This document shows, in pieces, positions 54,742 through 62,587 of a DNA stretch of 64,000 nt. A program made the translations under genes and the position numbers. The notes beneath the pieces were generated by a model, which was not told the origin of the DNA, did not search any database, and saw only the letters and a program-made list of their open reading frames with translations. This DNA is from Glycomyces terrestris (GTDB lineage Bacteria; Actinomycetota; Actinomycetes; Mycobacteriales; Micromonosporaceae). The stretch is taken from positions 868,001 to 932,000 of the forward strand of contig NZ_RSEB01000001.1 in assembly GCF_003933745.1 (NCBI RefSeq), written 5' to 3'. How positions within the stretch are numbered: position 1 is the stretch's first letter; each line of letters opens with the position of its first letter.

Positions 54742-54801
54742 CGCCAAGCGGCACAACGCGAACCACGGCGACCCGAACTGCGGCGACGCGAACTGGCGAC
54801 C

Positions 54802-54839
54802 CGAACGGCCGACCGCCCTCCTGGGCGGTCGGCCGTTCG
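54802..54839. terminator. folD terminator
   Basis: Perfect 16-nt arms (CGAACGGCCGACCGCC and complement) with loop CTCCTG. It is preceded by short imperfect repeats GGCGAC(C/G)CGAAC at about 54769-54806. Confidence 0.8.
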
Positions 54840-54871
54840 CGTGCACGCTGAAGACCTGCGGAAGTCCTGGG

Positions 54872-55486
54872 GAAGGCCCCCCGGTTTTCCAAGCTACACA
54901 GGCGAACCTGAAGGGGAGCTGAAGCGGGCCGCCGTACCGGGACGGCCGCCGGGGGCACGAACGGCCGGGCTCACCGCCAGGGAAGGGCCCCCGGTCTCGA
55001 AGCTAGCGCAGCGAACCTGAAGCAGAGCTGAAGAAGCCGACCGCCCCACCGGGACCGCCGCCGGGTGCACGAACGGCCGGGCTCACCGCCAGGGAAGGGC
55101 CCCCGGTCTCGAAGCTAGCGCAGCGAACCTGAAGCAGAGCTGAAGAAGCCGACCGCCCCACCGGGACCGCCGCCGGGTGCACGAACGGCCGGGCTCACCG
55201 CCAGGGAAGGGCCCCCGGTCTCGAAGCTAGCGCAGCGAACCTGAAGCAGAGCTGAAGAAGCCGACCGCCCCACCGGGACCGCCGCCGGGTGCACGAACGG
55301 CCGGGCTCACCGCCAGGGAAGGGCCCCCGGTCTCGAAGCTAGCGCAGCGAACCTGAAGCAGAGCTGAAGAAGCCGACCGCCCCACCGGGACCGCCGCCGG
55401 GTACGCGAACGGCCGGGCACACCGCCAGGGAAGGGCCCCCGGTCTCGAAGCTAGCGCAGCGAACCTGAAGCAGAGCTGAAGCGGGC
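54872..55486 (-). repeat. Tandem array of six dispersed-repeat units (112-bp period)
   Basis: The word GAACCTGAAG begins at 54904, 55013, 55125, 55237, 55349 and 55461, i.e. steps of 109, 112, 112, 112 and 112 nt. The three units from 55013 to 55348 are identical and the next has about four changes; the first is diverged. Read on the minus strand each unit contains CTTCAG-N5-CTTCAG, then 11 nt, then TAGCTT, then a run CCGGGGGCCC or similar. 112 is not a multiple of three, so the frame rotates and the array is not coding. Related copies lie at 57333-57479 and 62588-62641. It fills the gap between convergent folD and the 55501 gene. Confidence 0.9.
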
Positions 55487-55500
55487 GATTCGAATCGGGG

Positions 55501-56247
55501 CTAGTGGGTCTGGGTGCGTTCGAGGCAGGCGGCGAGGGCCGGGAGGAAGTCCATGAAGCGGGCGCGGGAGCGGTCGTCGTCGCCGGGGGCGGCGTCGCTG
55601 CGCCAGGTGGTGAGCCAGCCGCCCTTGGCGGCCCAGGACCAGCGGAAGAGATCGAGGCCGGAGCGGTCGGCCTCGGCGGCGAGCGCTGCGGCGAAGCGCG
55701 GGTCGGCGGTGTGAAGGCGGCGGGGCACGGGCCGGAAGAGGCGGTCGACGGCCTGACCGAGTCGGCCGCGGTGGCGCGCCTGGGGCCGCGGGGGCTCGGT
55801 AAGCGCCACGGCCGCGTACCGGTGCCGTTCGGGGTGCCAGGTCGCGGCCAGCGCGGAGTCGCCGTCGAGGAGGCGGTGCTGGACCGTGTCGGGTCGGTCG
55901 AGGCGCAGCGGCGCGGCGTTGAAGCGCAGCTGGTAGCGGGAGCCGGCGGCGGTGGCGTCGACGGCGCAGAACCCGAAGGAGGTCCGCCCGTCCCAGGCGC
56001 CGCGGGTCCAGCCGCGCACGCAGGCCACCGGGAAGCCGAGGGCGCCGAGGGCGGTGAGGACCTCCGCGGTCTCGCCGTCGCAGTCCTCCGGTTCGAGCTC
56101 GGCCCGGAACTCGAGGCGGTAGCGGCGCGCGAAGCGCTGCCAGCCGGCGACGGCCGCGCGGCCCTCGCGTTCGGTCGCCGCGTCGCGGCCCCGGTCGAGC
56201 ACCACGCCCGCCCAGTCGATGCCGCCATGGCCGACCTGACCCACCAC
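55501..56247 (-). CDS. Hypothetical protein
   Basis: 248 residues, no recognised domain and no transmembrane segment. Rich in Trp/Arg, with GRAAVAGWQRFARRYRLEFR, VACVRGWTRGAWDGRTSFGF, YQLRFNAAPLRLDRPDTVQH and a C-terminal AADRSGLDLFRWSWAAKGGW. The GTG at 56247 is chosen because GGGAGG lies 5 nt upstream; a GTG at 56271 would add eight residues but has no such site. Codon use matches its neighbours. Its stop directly borders the repeat array. Confidence 0.6.
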   Translation of the reverse strand: MVGQVGHGGIDWAGVVLDRGRDAATEREGRAAVAGWQRFARRYRLEFRAELEPEDCDGETAEVLTALGALGFPVACVRGWTRGAWDGRTSFGFCAVDATAAGSRYQLRFNAAPLRLDRPDTVQHRLLDGDSALAATWHPERHRYAAVALTEPPRPQARHRGRLGQAVDRLFRPVPRRLHTADPRFAAALAAEADRSGLDLFRWSWAAKGGWLTTWRSDAAPGDDDRSRARFMDFLPALAACLERTQTH

Positions 56248-56420
56248 AGGATCCTCCCACTGTCGATTCACGAGCAATGTACGGCGGCCGGGCCGGGGCC
56301 GACTCCCCCGATTCGTGCCAGATGGGCGTTCGAAGCGGTCCCGGCTAGTGGCGGATACCCGACAGACAGGAGCGACTACTGCACGTAGCGTTAAGAGTTC
56401 GCACGCAAAGGAGGTCACGA

Positions 56421-56807
56421 ATGACACGTCGTCTTGCCTTCGTGGCGACCGTCGCCGCCATGATCCTGGCGGTGTCGAGCCCGGCGATGGCGTTCCAGCA
56501 CGACCGGGTCCACAACCCGGTGCTGCACTGGGCGCTGGACATCGCGACCCTCGCCATCGTGGTCGCGCCGATCTGGACGGCGCTGCTGTGGGGGCGGGGC
56601 CGGAGCAAGTGGCTGCTGGTCGGCCTGATCGGCGTCGTGCAGGTGCCGGTGGCGATCCTCGGGTTCTCACCGGGTGCCTCGGCCCTGTTCGCGGGCAGCG
56701 GACTGTTCCTCGGACTCGCGGTCACGGTCGCGGCGATCGTCTACACGCGGCGGGTGACCCGCCTGGAGAGCGCCCAGGCGAACGCCCAGGTCGCGGAAGG
56801 CGACTGA
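56421..56807 (+). CDS. Small exported or membrane protein
   Basis: 128 residues. N-terminal signal-like helix (LAFVATVAAMILAVSSPAMA, possible cleavage after AMA), then three hydrophobic segments (WALDIATLAIVVAPIWTALL, WLLVGLIGVVQVPVAILGF and ALFAGSGLFLGLAVTVAAIV) and a short polar tail. AAGGAGG lies 6 nt before the ATG. Function unknown. Confidence 0.65.
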   Translation: MTRRLAFVATVAAMILAVSSPAMAFQHDRVHNPVLHWALDIATLAIVVAPIWTALLWGRGRSKWLLVGLIGVVQVPVAILGFSPGASALFAGSGLFLGLAVTVAAIVYTRRVTRLESAQANAQVAEGD

Positions 56808-57269
56808 AGCCGGCCCGGCAGGGGCCGCATCGGCCGGGCGCGCGGTGACCGCGCCCGCCGTCCCGGCCGCGCCGGGGGTGACGAGGTACCGCCTGGCGCG
56901 GTCCCCCGAGCCGAGCTCGAACCCGCTCGCGGTGTCGCCGTCGCGGAGGACCCGCAGGAGCGGGCAGCCGGCGAAGGGGCCGTCGAACCCGCCCGTGGCG
57001 GGGTCGCGGTAGGCGTGCCAGGAGCAGTGCTCCTCGCCGACCCAGCCCCAGGCCCGGTGGGTCTCGGCTCCGGCGAACCGGTACACGCCGACGCTGAGCA
57101 GCCGGTCGCCGACCGGGCGCCGGTAGAAGTCGGCGTCGAGACCCGCCACCGGGACGCCGTCGAAGTCGACGTCGGCGAGGGTCTTGTGATACGTGAAATC
57201 GGCGAGATGCGGGATCTCGCCGATTTCCTTCTCTTCGAGAGGTTCAGCCTCTGCATGAGCCACGGGCAC
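56667..57269 (-). CDS. Hypothetical protein, doubtful ends
   Basis: An open frame of 200 codons. The middle (FTYHKTLADVDFDGVPVAGL, DADFYRRPVGDRLLSVGVYR, HRAWGWVGEEHCSWHAYRDP) looks like real protein, unlike typical antisense frames. Both ends are suspicious: the GTG start lies inside a 38-nt hairpin (57261-57298), the next residues are encoded by another perfect hairpin (57196-57226), and the last 47 codons run antisense to the preceding membrane-protein gene. It may be a remnant truncated at its 5' end. Function unknown. Confidence 0.4.
   Translation of the reverse strand: MPVAHAEAEPLEEKEIGEIPHLADFTYHKTLADVDFDGVPVAGLDADFYRRPVGDRLLSVGVYRFAGAETHRAWGWVGEEHCSWHAYRDPATGGFDGPFAGCPLLRVLRDGDTASGFELGSGDRARRYLVTPGAAGTAGAVTARPADAAPAGPASVAFRDLGVRLGALQAGHPPRVDDRRDRDRESEEQSAAREQGRGTR
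57196..57226. terminator. Perfect hairpin, possible terminator
   Basis: 13-nt arms AAATCGGCGAGAT and ATCTCGCCGATTT with loop GCGGG. It lies in the 5' part of the doubtful gene; more AT-rich than other hairpins here. Confidence 0.4.
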
Positions 57270-57298
57270 GTCCGGTCTAACGACCGGGCGTGCCCGTG
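57261..57298. terminator. Strong hairpin, possible terminator
   Basis: 17-nt arms beginning CACGGGCACG and ending CGTGCCCGTG, with one mismatch and loop TAAC. It lies between the doubtful gene and the repeat copies at 57333. Confidence 0.5.
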
Positions 57299-57332
57299 GT
57301 TGCGCGTTCGCAGTGCTTTGTGGCCGGTCCCG

Positions 57333-57479
57333 CTTCAGCTCCCCTTCAGGAACCCAGCGCTAGGGTTCGAGACCGGGGGCCCACCCCTGGGCTCCGGACG
57401 GCTCTCGCCGTGCCCTCGCTTCAGCTCCCCTTCAGGTTCGCCCCGCTAGGGTTCGAAACCGGGGGCCCACCCCAGCGGC
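57333..57479 (+). repeat. Two copies of the dispersed CTTCAG repeat
   Basis: Copy A: CTTCAG at 57333 and 57344, TAGGGT at 57361. Copy B: CTTCAG at 57419 and 57430, TAGGGT at 57447. Both have an 11-nt period between CTTCAG words and 11 nt from the second word to TAGNNT, followed by TTCGA(G/A)ACCGGGGGCCCACC. The copies are 86 nt apart and point into the 3' end of the phosphofructokinase gene. Confidence 0.85.
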
Positions 57480-57501
57480 CGGGACCGGCCTTCGGTGTGC
57501 G

Positions 57502-58527
57502 CTACACGCCGAAGAAGACCTCGGCGTCGGCGTAGCGCTCGACCGGGACGGTCTTGAGCACGTCGGTGCCCTCGTGGATCGGGATGCGCACCACATTGGT
57601 GCCCTGGAGCGCCATCATCTTGCCGAAGTCGCCCTCGTTGACCGCGTCGGCGGCCTCGAGGCCGAGGCGGGTCGCCAGGACCCGGTCGAACGCGGTCGGG
57701 GTGCCGCCGCGCTGGAGGTGGCCGAGGATGATCGCGCGGGTCTCGATCTCCGCGCGCTCCTTGATCTCCGTCGCGACCCAGTCGCCGACGCCGCCGAGCT
57801 TGACGTGGCCGAACGCGTCGACCTCGCCGTCCTTGAGCACCATGCCGGACTCGGCGTGCGCGCCCTCGGAGACGGCGACGATGGTGGCCTTGCCGGCCTC
57901 CTTGCGCTCCTTGACGAAGTTCGCGACCTTCTCGATGTCGAAGGCGACCTCGGGGATGAGGACGACGTTCGCGCCGCCGGCGATGCCCGCGTGCAGCGTC
58001 ATCCAGCCCGCGTGGCGGCCCATGATCTCGACGACGATGCAGCGGTCGTGCGAGTCCGCGGTCGTCCACAGGCGGTCGATGGCCTCGGTCGCGATGTTCA
58101 CGGCGGTGTCGAACCCGAACGTGTAGTCGGTGCCCGAGAGGTCGTTGTCGATCGTCTTCGGCACGCCGACGCAGTTGACGCCGTCGGCGGTCAGCTTCGT
58201 GGCCACGCCCAGGGTGTCCTCGCCGCCGATCGCGATGAGCGCGTCCACGCCCAGCTCGGCCATGTTCTTCTTGATGGCCTCGACGCCGCCCTCGATCTTG
58301 TAGGGGTTGGTCCGCGAGGAGTGGAGGATGGTGCCGCCCTGGTCGAGGATGCCCTCGACCACGTCCCAGTTCAGCTCCTGGGTGATGCCCTCGATCGGGC
58401 CCTTCCAGCCGTACCGGAAGCCCACGAACTCGTGGCCGTATTCCTTGGTGCCCTTACGGACAGCGGCACGGATGACCGCGTTGAGACCGGGGCAGTCGCC
58501 GCCGCCGGTGAGCACGCCAATGCGCAT
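57502..58527 (-). CDS. 6-phosphofructokinase, pyrophosphate-type
   Basis: Phosphorylates fructose 6-phosphate to fructose 1,6-bisphosphate. 341 residues: N-terminal VLTGGGDCPGLNAVIRAAVR, LIAIGGEDTLGVATKLTADG, VPKTIDNDLSGTDYTFGFDT, EIMGRHAGWMTLHAG and HLQRGGTPTAFDRVL. Two phosphoryl-donor positions are informative: Asp in GGEDT (Gly in ATP enzymes) and Lys in PKTIDND (Gly in ATP enzymes). Both indicate pyrophosphate as donor, making the step reversible, as in the actinobacterial PPi-PFK of Amycolatopsis. AGGGAG precedes the ATG. Monocistronic. Confidence 0.93.
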   Translation of the reverse strand: MRIGVLTGGGDCPGLNAVIRAAVRKGTKEYGHEFVGFRYGWKGPIEGITQELNWDVVEGILDQGGTILHSSRTNPYKIEGGVEAIKKNMAELGVDALIAIGGEDTLGVATKLTADGVNCVGVPKTIDNDLSGTDYTFGFDTAVNIATEAIDRLWTTADSHDRCIVVEIMGRHAGWMTLHAGIAGGANVVLIPEVAFDIEKVANFVKERKEAGKATIVAVSEGAHAESGMVLKDGEVDAFGHVKLGGVGDWVATEIKERAEIETRAIILGHLQRGGTPTAFDRVLATRLGLEAADAVNEGDFGKMMALQGTNVVRIPIHEGTDVLKTVPVERYADAEVFFGV

Positions 58528-58662
58528 GCGTCTAACTCCCTAGAAGTGAGGACTGTTAACTGGGCGGCCTCATTGCCGAAACACCACCCACCATATATCG
58601 GGGCCCGGGAGCGGCGACCAGGGGTTCCGGGGCGCGATCAGGGATGGGACGCCCGGGAGCGC

Positions 58663-59211
58663 TCAGTAGTGGGACTCGACGGCGCCCGCGCGGTCGCCGC
58701 GCACCGCCTCGAGCGCCTTCCAGCGGGCGAGGTTGAGCTTCGCGTCGGTCAGGGCGTCGTGCATGTCCGCGTCGGGCGTGACCGGGAGCTCGGGCCGGCC
58801 CAGGTCCTCCCAGCGCTGGCGCAGGTCCTTCGTCATCCGCGGCAGGGCCCGCGGCAGCTCCGGCATCGTGCCCCACAGCTGCGCGAGCACGACGTGGTCG
58901 TACGCGCCGATCCACGCCCACAGCTCCACCCGCTCCCCCGGGTGGCTGCCGGTCTTGCGCCGCACCGGCTCGACCAGGAACTCGTACAGCTCGTCGCGGA
59001 TCGTGGCCCGGTCCTTCCACAGGTGGCTCGAGGGGGCCGGGAGCTTGTCGAGGACGTTGCGGCGCACCCACTCGATCGCCCGGGACGGGTCGAACTCGGT
59101 CGACACGGCGTAGTACTCGCGGCCGTGCTCGTCGACGACCGCGATCGAGACCAGGTCGATGGTGCGACCGTCCTCGATGAACTCGGTGTCGTAGAAGTAG
59201 CGGTACGCCAC
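58663..59211 (-). CDS. 3'-5' exoribonuclease, DEDDh family
   Basis: 182 residues. RNase-T-like exonuclease: RYFYDTEFIEDGRTIDLVSI (Asp and Glu of motif I), WAWIGAYDHVVLAQLWG (motif II Asp) and PDADMHDALTDAKLNLARWK (motif III His/Asp). It closely resembles the mycobacterial Rv2179c-type polyadenylate-specific exoribonuclease. GTG start at 59211 because the family sequence begins A-Y-R-Y-F-Y. Confidence 0.88.
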   Translation of the reverse strand: MAYRYFYDTEFIEDGRTIDLVSIAVVDEHGREYYAVSTEFDPSRAIEWVRRNVLDKLPAPSSHLWKDRATIRDELYEFLVEPVRRKTGSHPGERVELWAWIGAYDHVVLAQLWGTMPELPRALPRMTKDLRQRWEDLGRPELPVTPDADMHDALTDAKLNLARWKALEAVRGDRAGAVESHY

Positions 59212-59540
59212 GCATCGGCCTTTCGTATGATCACGGGCGGCCTGTTCGGCCCGAATCGGGAGCCGCCCGTATGTCGCCGGACTGGAGTCGACGCTACGCC
59301 ATACGATCAGGCAGCCGGAATCTGACCTCGCAATCCGCCTATGAGCAGCGCGATACCGGACAATAGACGCGAAAGCACGTAGACTCCATCGTACGCTCGG
59401 CCGAGCGACAAGTGCACCGTCCGGACACACGACCCAACGGAGCGTGAAGTTTCCGACACCGAGCCCTGTACAACTACGGAAAAGACAGCGATCATCGGAG
59501 GGGACCCGCGGACCCGGGACCCACCGAAGGGGGAAGAACC
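59212..59540. other. Divergent promoter region, exoribonuclease / Crp-type regulator
   Basis: 329 nt. It holds an imperfect dyad ACGGGCGGC ... GCCGCCCGT (about 59234-59270) and related words CGTATGATC (59223) and CATACGATC (59300), possible regulatory dyads. TAGACT at about 59391 could be a -10 for the plus-strand regulator. No gene seen. Confidence 0.4.
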
Positions 59541-60230
59541 ATGGGTGTCAGCCCATCTGAAGACCCGCTTGCAGGCGTCGCCATGTTCGCCGGCCTGGAC
59601 TCGCAGGCGCGGCGGCAGATCGCGGGGGTGGCGGTACAGCGCCACTACCGGCGTGGGCACCTGCTGTTCTTCGAGGGCGAGCCGGGCGAGTCGCTCATCA
59701 TGATCCGCTCCGGCGCCGTGAGCGTCTTCCGGACCGCCGCCACCGGCGAGCGGGCGATGCTCCACGTCGCGCGCGCCCCGGAGGTCCTCGGCGAGGTCTC
59801 GCTCCTCGACGGCTCGCCGCGGTCGGCCAGCGCGGAGGCGCTGGAGGACACGTCGGCGCTGGCGCTGGCGCGGTCGTCGTTCCTGGAGCTGGTGCACGGG
59901 AACCCGAAGATGCTCGACGCGGTGCTGCGGTCGATGGGCATGATCGTGCGGCGCTTGACGGAGCAGTCCTCGGACCACGTGTTCCTGGACCTGCCGGGGC
60001 GGGTGGCGAAGACCCTGGTGCGGTTGGCGGAGCAGCACTCCTCGCCGATGACGACGATCGAGTTGAACCAGACGCAGCTGGCGGAGATGGCGGGCGGGTC
60101 GCGCCAGAGCGTGAACCAGGCGATCGGGATCTTCGCGAACCGGGGCTGGCTGCGCACGGAGGGCCGCAAGATCGTGGTGGTGGACCTGCCGGCGCTGCGG
60201 CGGCGGGCGGGCTTCGGCGGGCCCGAGTAG
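59541..60230 (+). CDS. Crp/Fnr family transcriptional regulator
   Basis: 229 residues: N-terminal cyclic-nucleotide-binding beta-barrel (about 15-125) with YRRGHLLFFEGEPGESLIMI and LGEVSLLDGSPRSASAEALE, a long dimer helix, and a winged HTH (about 165-225) with TTIELNQTQLAEMAGGSRQS and VNQAIGIFANRGWLRTEGRK. The cAMP phosphate Arg region reads SPRSASAEAL, close to Crp consensus, so nucleotide binding is possible. No Cys cluster, so not an Fnr-type oxygen sensor. AAGGGGGAAG precedes the ATG. Confidence 0.92.
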   Translation: MGVSPSEDPLAGVAMFAGLDSQARRQIAGVAVQRHYRRGHLLFFEGEPGESLIMIRSGAVSVFRTAATGERAMLHVARAPEVLGEVSLLDGSPRSASAEALEDTSALALARSSFLELVHGNPKMLDAVLRSMGMIVRRLTEQSSDHVFLDLPGRVAKTLVRLAEQHSSPMTTIELNQTQLAEMAGGSRQSVNQAIGIFANRGWLRTEGRKIVVVDLPALRRRAGFGGPE

Positions 60231-60365
60231 GAGCGGTCCCGCGGCGGGACGCGGGCGGTGCTGCGGGGGCGGTGCGGCGGCGTCCAGGGTGCGGATGCGG
60301 TGCCGATGCGGTGTGGTGCGGTTCGGCGGTGGAGCGGGTGCGGTGCGGCCGCCCGGTGCGGGCGG

Positions 60366-60420
60366 TACGACGGCCCGGAGGGAAGTGCAGTGCGACGGCC
60401 CGGAGGGAAGTAAGGTGCGG
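60366..60420 (+). repeat. Two tandem 25-bp repeats
   Basis: CGACGGCCCGGAGGGAAGT at 60368 and again at 60393. The preceding 100 nt are rich in imperfect GTGCGG words. It fills the gap between convergent Crp-type and acyltransferase genes; no terminator hairpin stands out. Confidence 0.65.
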
Positions 60421-60431
60421 CGCGGAGCGGG

Positions 60432-61115
60432 TCAGCCCTGCTGTCGGCGTTCCTTGACCTTCGCGGCGTACTCGTCGACGTAGTCCTGGCCGGAGAGCTC
60501 GCGGAGGGCGTCCATGACCTCGTCGGTGACGGCGCGTTCGATGAAGCGGTCGCCCACGAGGTCGCGGTAGCGGTTGAAGTCGTGCGGGGGCCCGAACTTG
60601 ATGCGGACGCGGCCGATGCGCGGGATGCGTCGCCCGATCGGCTGGAGTTCGCCGGTGTTGAGCATGGCGACGGGCACGACCGGGGCGCCGGTCTGGAGGG
60701 CGAGGCGGGCGACGCCGGTCTTGCCGCGGTAGAGGCGCCCGTCGGGCGAGCGGGTGCCCTCGGGGTAGATGCCGAAGAGGCGGCCTTCGGAGAGGACGCG
60801 CTTGCCGGTGTCGAGGGAGACGTTGGCGGCGTCGCCTCCGGCGCGGTCGACGGGGATGGCGCCGACGGCGTTCATGAAGGAGCGCACGAACCAGCCCTTG
60901 AAGCCGGTGCCGGTGAAGTATTCCTCCTTCGCAATGAAGGTGACCCGGCGTTTGAGGACCAGGGGCATGAAGAAGGAGTCGGTCACGGCGAGGTGGTTCG
61001 AGGCGAGGATCGCCGGGCCCTCCTCGGGCACGTGCTCGAGCCCGTCGACCTTCGGGCGGTAGACCACCCACAGCAGCGACCCCAGTGTCGCCTTGAGAAA
61101 CCACCACATGATCAC
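60432..61115 (-). CDS. 1-acyl-sn-glycerol-3-phosphate acyltransferase (PlsC-like)
   Basis: 227 residues. Acylates lysophosphatidate to phosphatidate at the membrane. Acyltransferase motifs: NH-x4-D in ILASNHLAVTDSFFMPLV, AKEEYFTGTGFKGWFVRSFM, GRLFGIYPEGTRSPDGRLYR (motif III) and GAPVVPVAML (motif IV). An N-terminal hydrophobic helix (MWWFLKATLGSLLWVVY) anchors it. The GTG at 61115 lies 7 nt after TACGCT (61128-61123), a leaderless arrangement; an ATG two codons later is also possible. Confidence 0.9.
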   Translation of the reverse strand: MIMWWFLKATLGSLLWVVYRPKVDGLEHVPEEGPAILASNHLAVTDSFFMPLVLKRRVTFIAKEEYFTGTGFKGWFVRSFMNAVGAIPVDRAGGDAANVSLDTGKRVLSEGRLFGIYPEGTRSPDGRLYRGKTGVARLALQTGAPVVPVAMLNTGELQPIGRRIPRIGRVRIKFGPPHDFNRYRDLVGDRFIERAVTDEVMDALRELSGQDYVDEYAAKVKERRQQG

Positions 61116-61319
61116 GCGTTCAAGCGTATCGGCATCGGTCAATCCAGCGGACGGCGTCCGGCCCGCACGGGGCGGCGGGGCCCTCAGCGGTGGCACGGTG
61201 GGGCGGGCGCGTGCGAGAATGGGCACGCAGCGCGAAAAGGGACCTCCCGGTCGCGGCCCAGGTGCCGCGTCGACCACCGGTCGGCCCGGCGCCCGTCATT
61301 CATCGTTCCAGGAGGCGAC

Positions 61320-62090
61320 GTGTCGATCGATTCCGAGGAGTTCGCGTTCGACCTCGGCCCTGACGCCAAGGCCACGATGCTGCTCTGCCACGGGTTCACG
61401 TCAGACCCGGCGTCGATGCGGCCGTGGGGCGAGCACCTGCGGGACGCGGGCTTCAACGTCATCGCGCCGCTGCTGCCGGGCCACGGCCAGACGTGGCAGG
61501 TGCTCGCGAAGTCGACGTGGCAGGAGTGGTACGGCCGCCTGGAGGAGGCGCTGGACGAGGCGCTGGCGCTGGGGCGCCCGGTGTTCGCGGGCGGCCTGTC
61601 GATGGGCGGGTCGCTGTGCCTGCGGCTGGCGGAGCAGCGCGGCGGGGACCTCGCGGGGCTGGTGCTGGTGAACCCGGCGATCTTCGACGACAAGCCGCAG
61701 GGGTTCCTGGCGCCGGTGCTGCGGTACGTGATGCCGAGCGTGGCGGCGATCGGCTCGGATCTGAACAAGCCCGACGTGCGGGAGAAGACGACGGCCCGGA
61801 CGCCGGTGGCGGCGTACGCGTCGCTGCGGCGGCTGTGGAAGGTGACGCGGCCGGAGCTGGCGCGGGTGACGGTGCCGCTGCGGATCTTCACGAGCGCGCA
61901 GGACCATGTGGTGAGTCCGCGCAACAGCGCGGTGGTGCGGGCCGGGGTGCGGTCGAAGGACGTGGAGTCGACGGTGCTGCCGCGCAGCTACCATGTGGCG
62001 ACGCTCGACTATGACGCGGAGACGATCTTCGCGGGGAGCGCGGAGTTCATGGAGCGGCAGCTGGCGAAGGCACGGAGCGTCCATGACTGA
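61320..62090 (+). CDS. Alpha/beta hydrolase, carboxylesterase/monoacylglycerol-lipase type
   Basis: 256 residues. Oxyanion region MLLCHGFTSDPASMRPWGEH, nucleophile elbow GGLSMGGSLCLRLAE (Ser in G-L-S-M-G), acid in FTSAQDHVVSPRNSAVVRAG and His in LPRSYHVATLDYDAE. The length and HGFTSDP/ SYHVATLDYD pattern match Est30-like carboxylesterases common in actinobacteria. GTG start with AGGAGG 5 nt upstream. Followed with an 8-nt overlap by a membrane-protein gene. Confidence 0.9.
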   Translation: MSIDSEEFAFDLGPDAKATMLLCHGFTSDPASMRPWGEHLRDAGFNVIAPLLPGHGQTWQVLAKSTWQEWYGRLEEALDEALALGRPVFAGGLSMGGSLCLRLAEQRGGDLAGLVLVNPAIFDDKPQGFLAPVLRYVMPSVAAIGSDLNKPDVREKTTARTPVAAYASLRRLWKVTRPELARVTVPLRIFTSAQDHVVSPRNSAVVRAGVRSKDVESTVLPRSYHVATLDYDAETIFAGSAEFMERQLAKARSVHD

Positions 62091-62583
62091 GCGGGGCGAG
62101 GAGCCTGAGCGCAGCGAGCAGGAGGACGGCCGCGAGGGCGAGCTCCTGCCCGAGGACGTGGACCGGCGGTTCAACGAGCTCATCAAGGACCTGGAGGACC
62201 CGGGCCTGGGGCTGACGAAGGCGTACGGCGCGGAGGAGCATCCGGCGGACGCCGTGCCGATGACGCCGCCGGCGTCGGCGGCGTCCGATGAGGAGCCGGG
62301 CCTGCTGGAGCTGTGGGACGCGGACCTGCCGGACGACGAGGAGGACGACTACGATCCTCCGGAGCCGCCGCCGGTGCCGTGGCCGAGCCTGCCCGCGGTG
62401 GGCGGGGTGCTGCTCGTGATCGCGGGCTTGGCGCTCCTGGTGAACCCGGGCATCGCGCCGCTGGGCACGAACCCGGGCCGCCTGGTCGGCTTCTGCGGGT
62501 TCCTGATCGGCGTGTGGCTCCTGATCAGCCGCCTCCGCCCGGACAAGGACGCCGACGACCCGGACGACGGCGCGGTCGTCTGA
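62083..62583 (+). CDS. Acidic single-pass or two-pass membrane protein
   Basis: 166 residues. The first 105 are very acidic and Pro-rich (DDEEDDYDPPEPPPVPWPSL at the end), followed by two hydrophobic helices (PAVGGVLLVIAGLALLVNPG and LVGFCGFLIGVWLLISRL) and an acidic tail. Start overlaps the hydrolase stop (ATGACTGA). Family unknown to me; similar small proteins follow esterase genes in actinobacteria. Confidence 0.75.
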   Translation: MTERGEEPERSEQEDGREGELLPEDVDRRFNELIKDLEDPGLGLTKAYGAEEHPADAVPMTPPASAASDEEPGLLELWDADLPDDEEDDYDPPEPPPVPWPSLPAVGGVLLVIAGLALLVNPGIAPLGTNPGRLVGFCGFLIGVWLLISRLRPDKDADDPDDGAVV

Positions 62584-62587
62584 CGCG

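Noticed and set aside
54542-54958. Small minus-strand frame over the folD end and first repeat unit
   Set aside because: It spans the folD terminator, tandem repeats and antisense folD; no coding character.
54872-55486. CRISPR array
   Set aside because: The repeat is periodic, but the whole 112-bp unit is nearly identical; there are no variable spacers and no cas genes nearby.
54904-55486. Repeat-encoded peptide family (recurring FETGGP-like readings)
   Set aside because: The 112-nt period shifts the frame in every unit and the other copies have different spacing, so peptide similarity is a by-product of DNA repetition.
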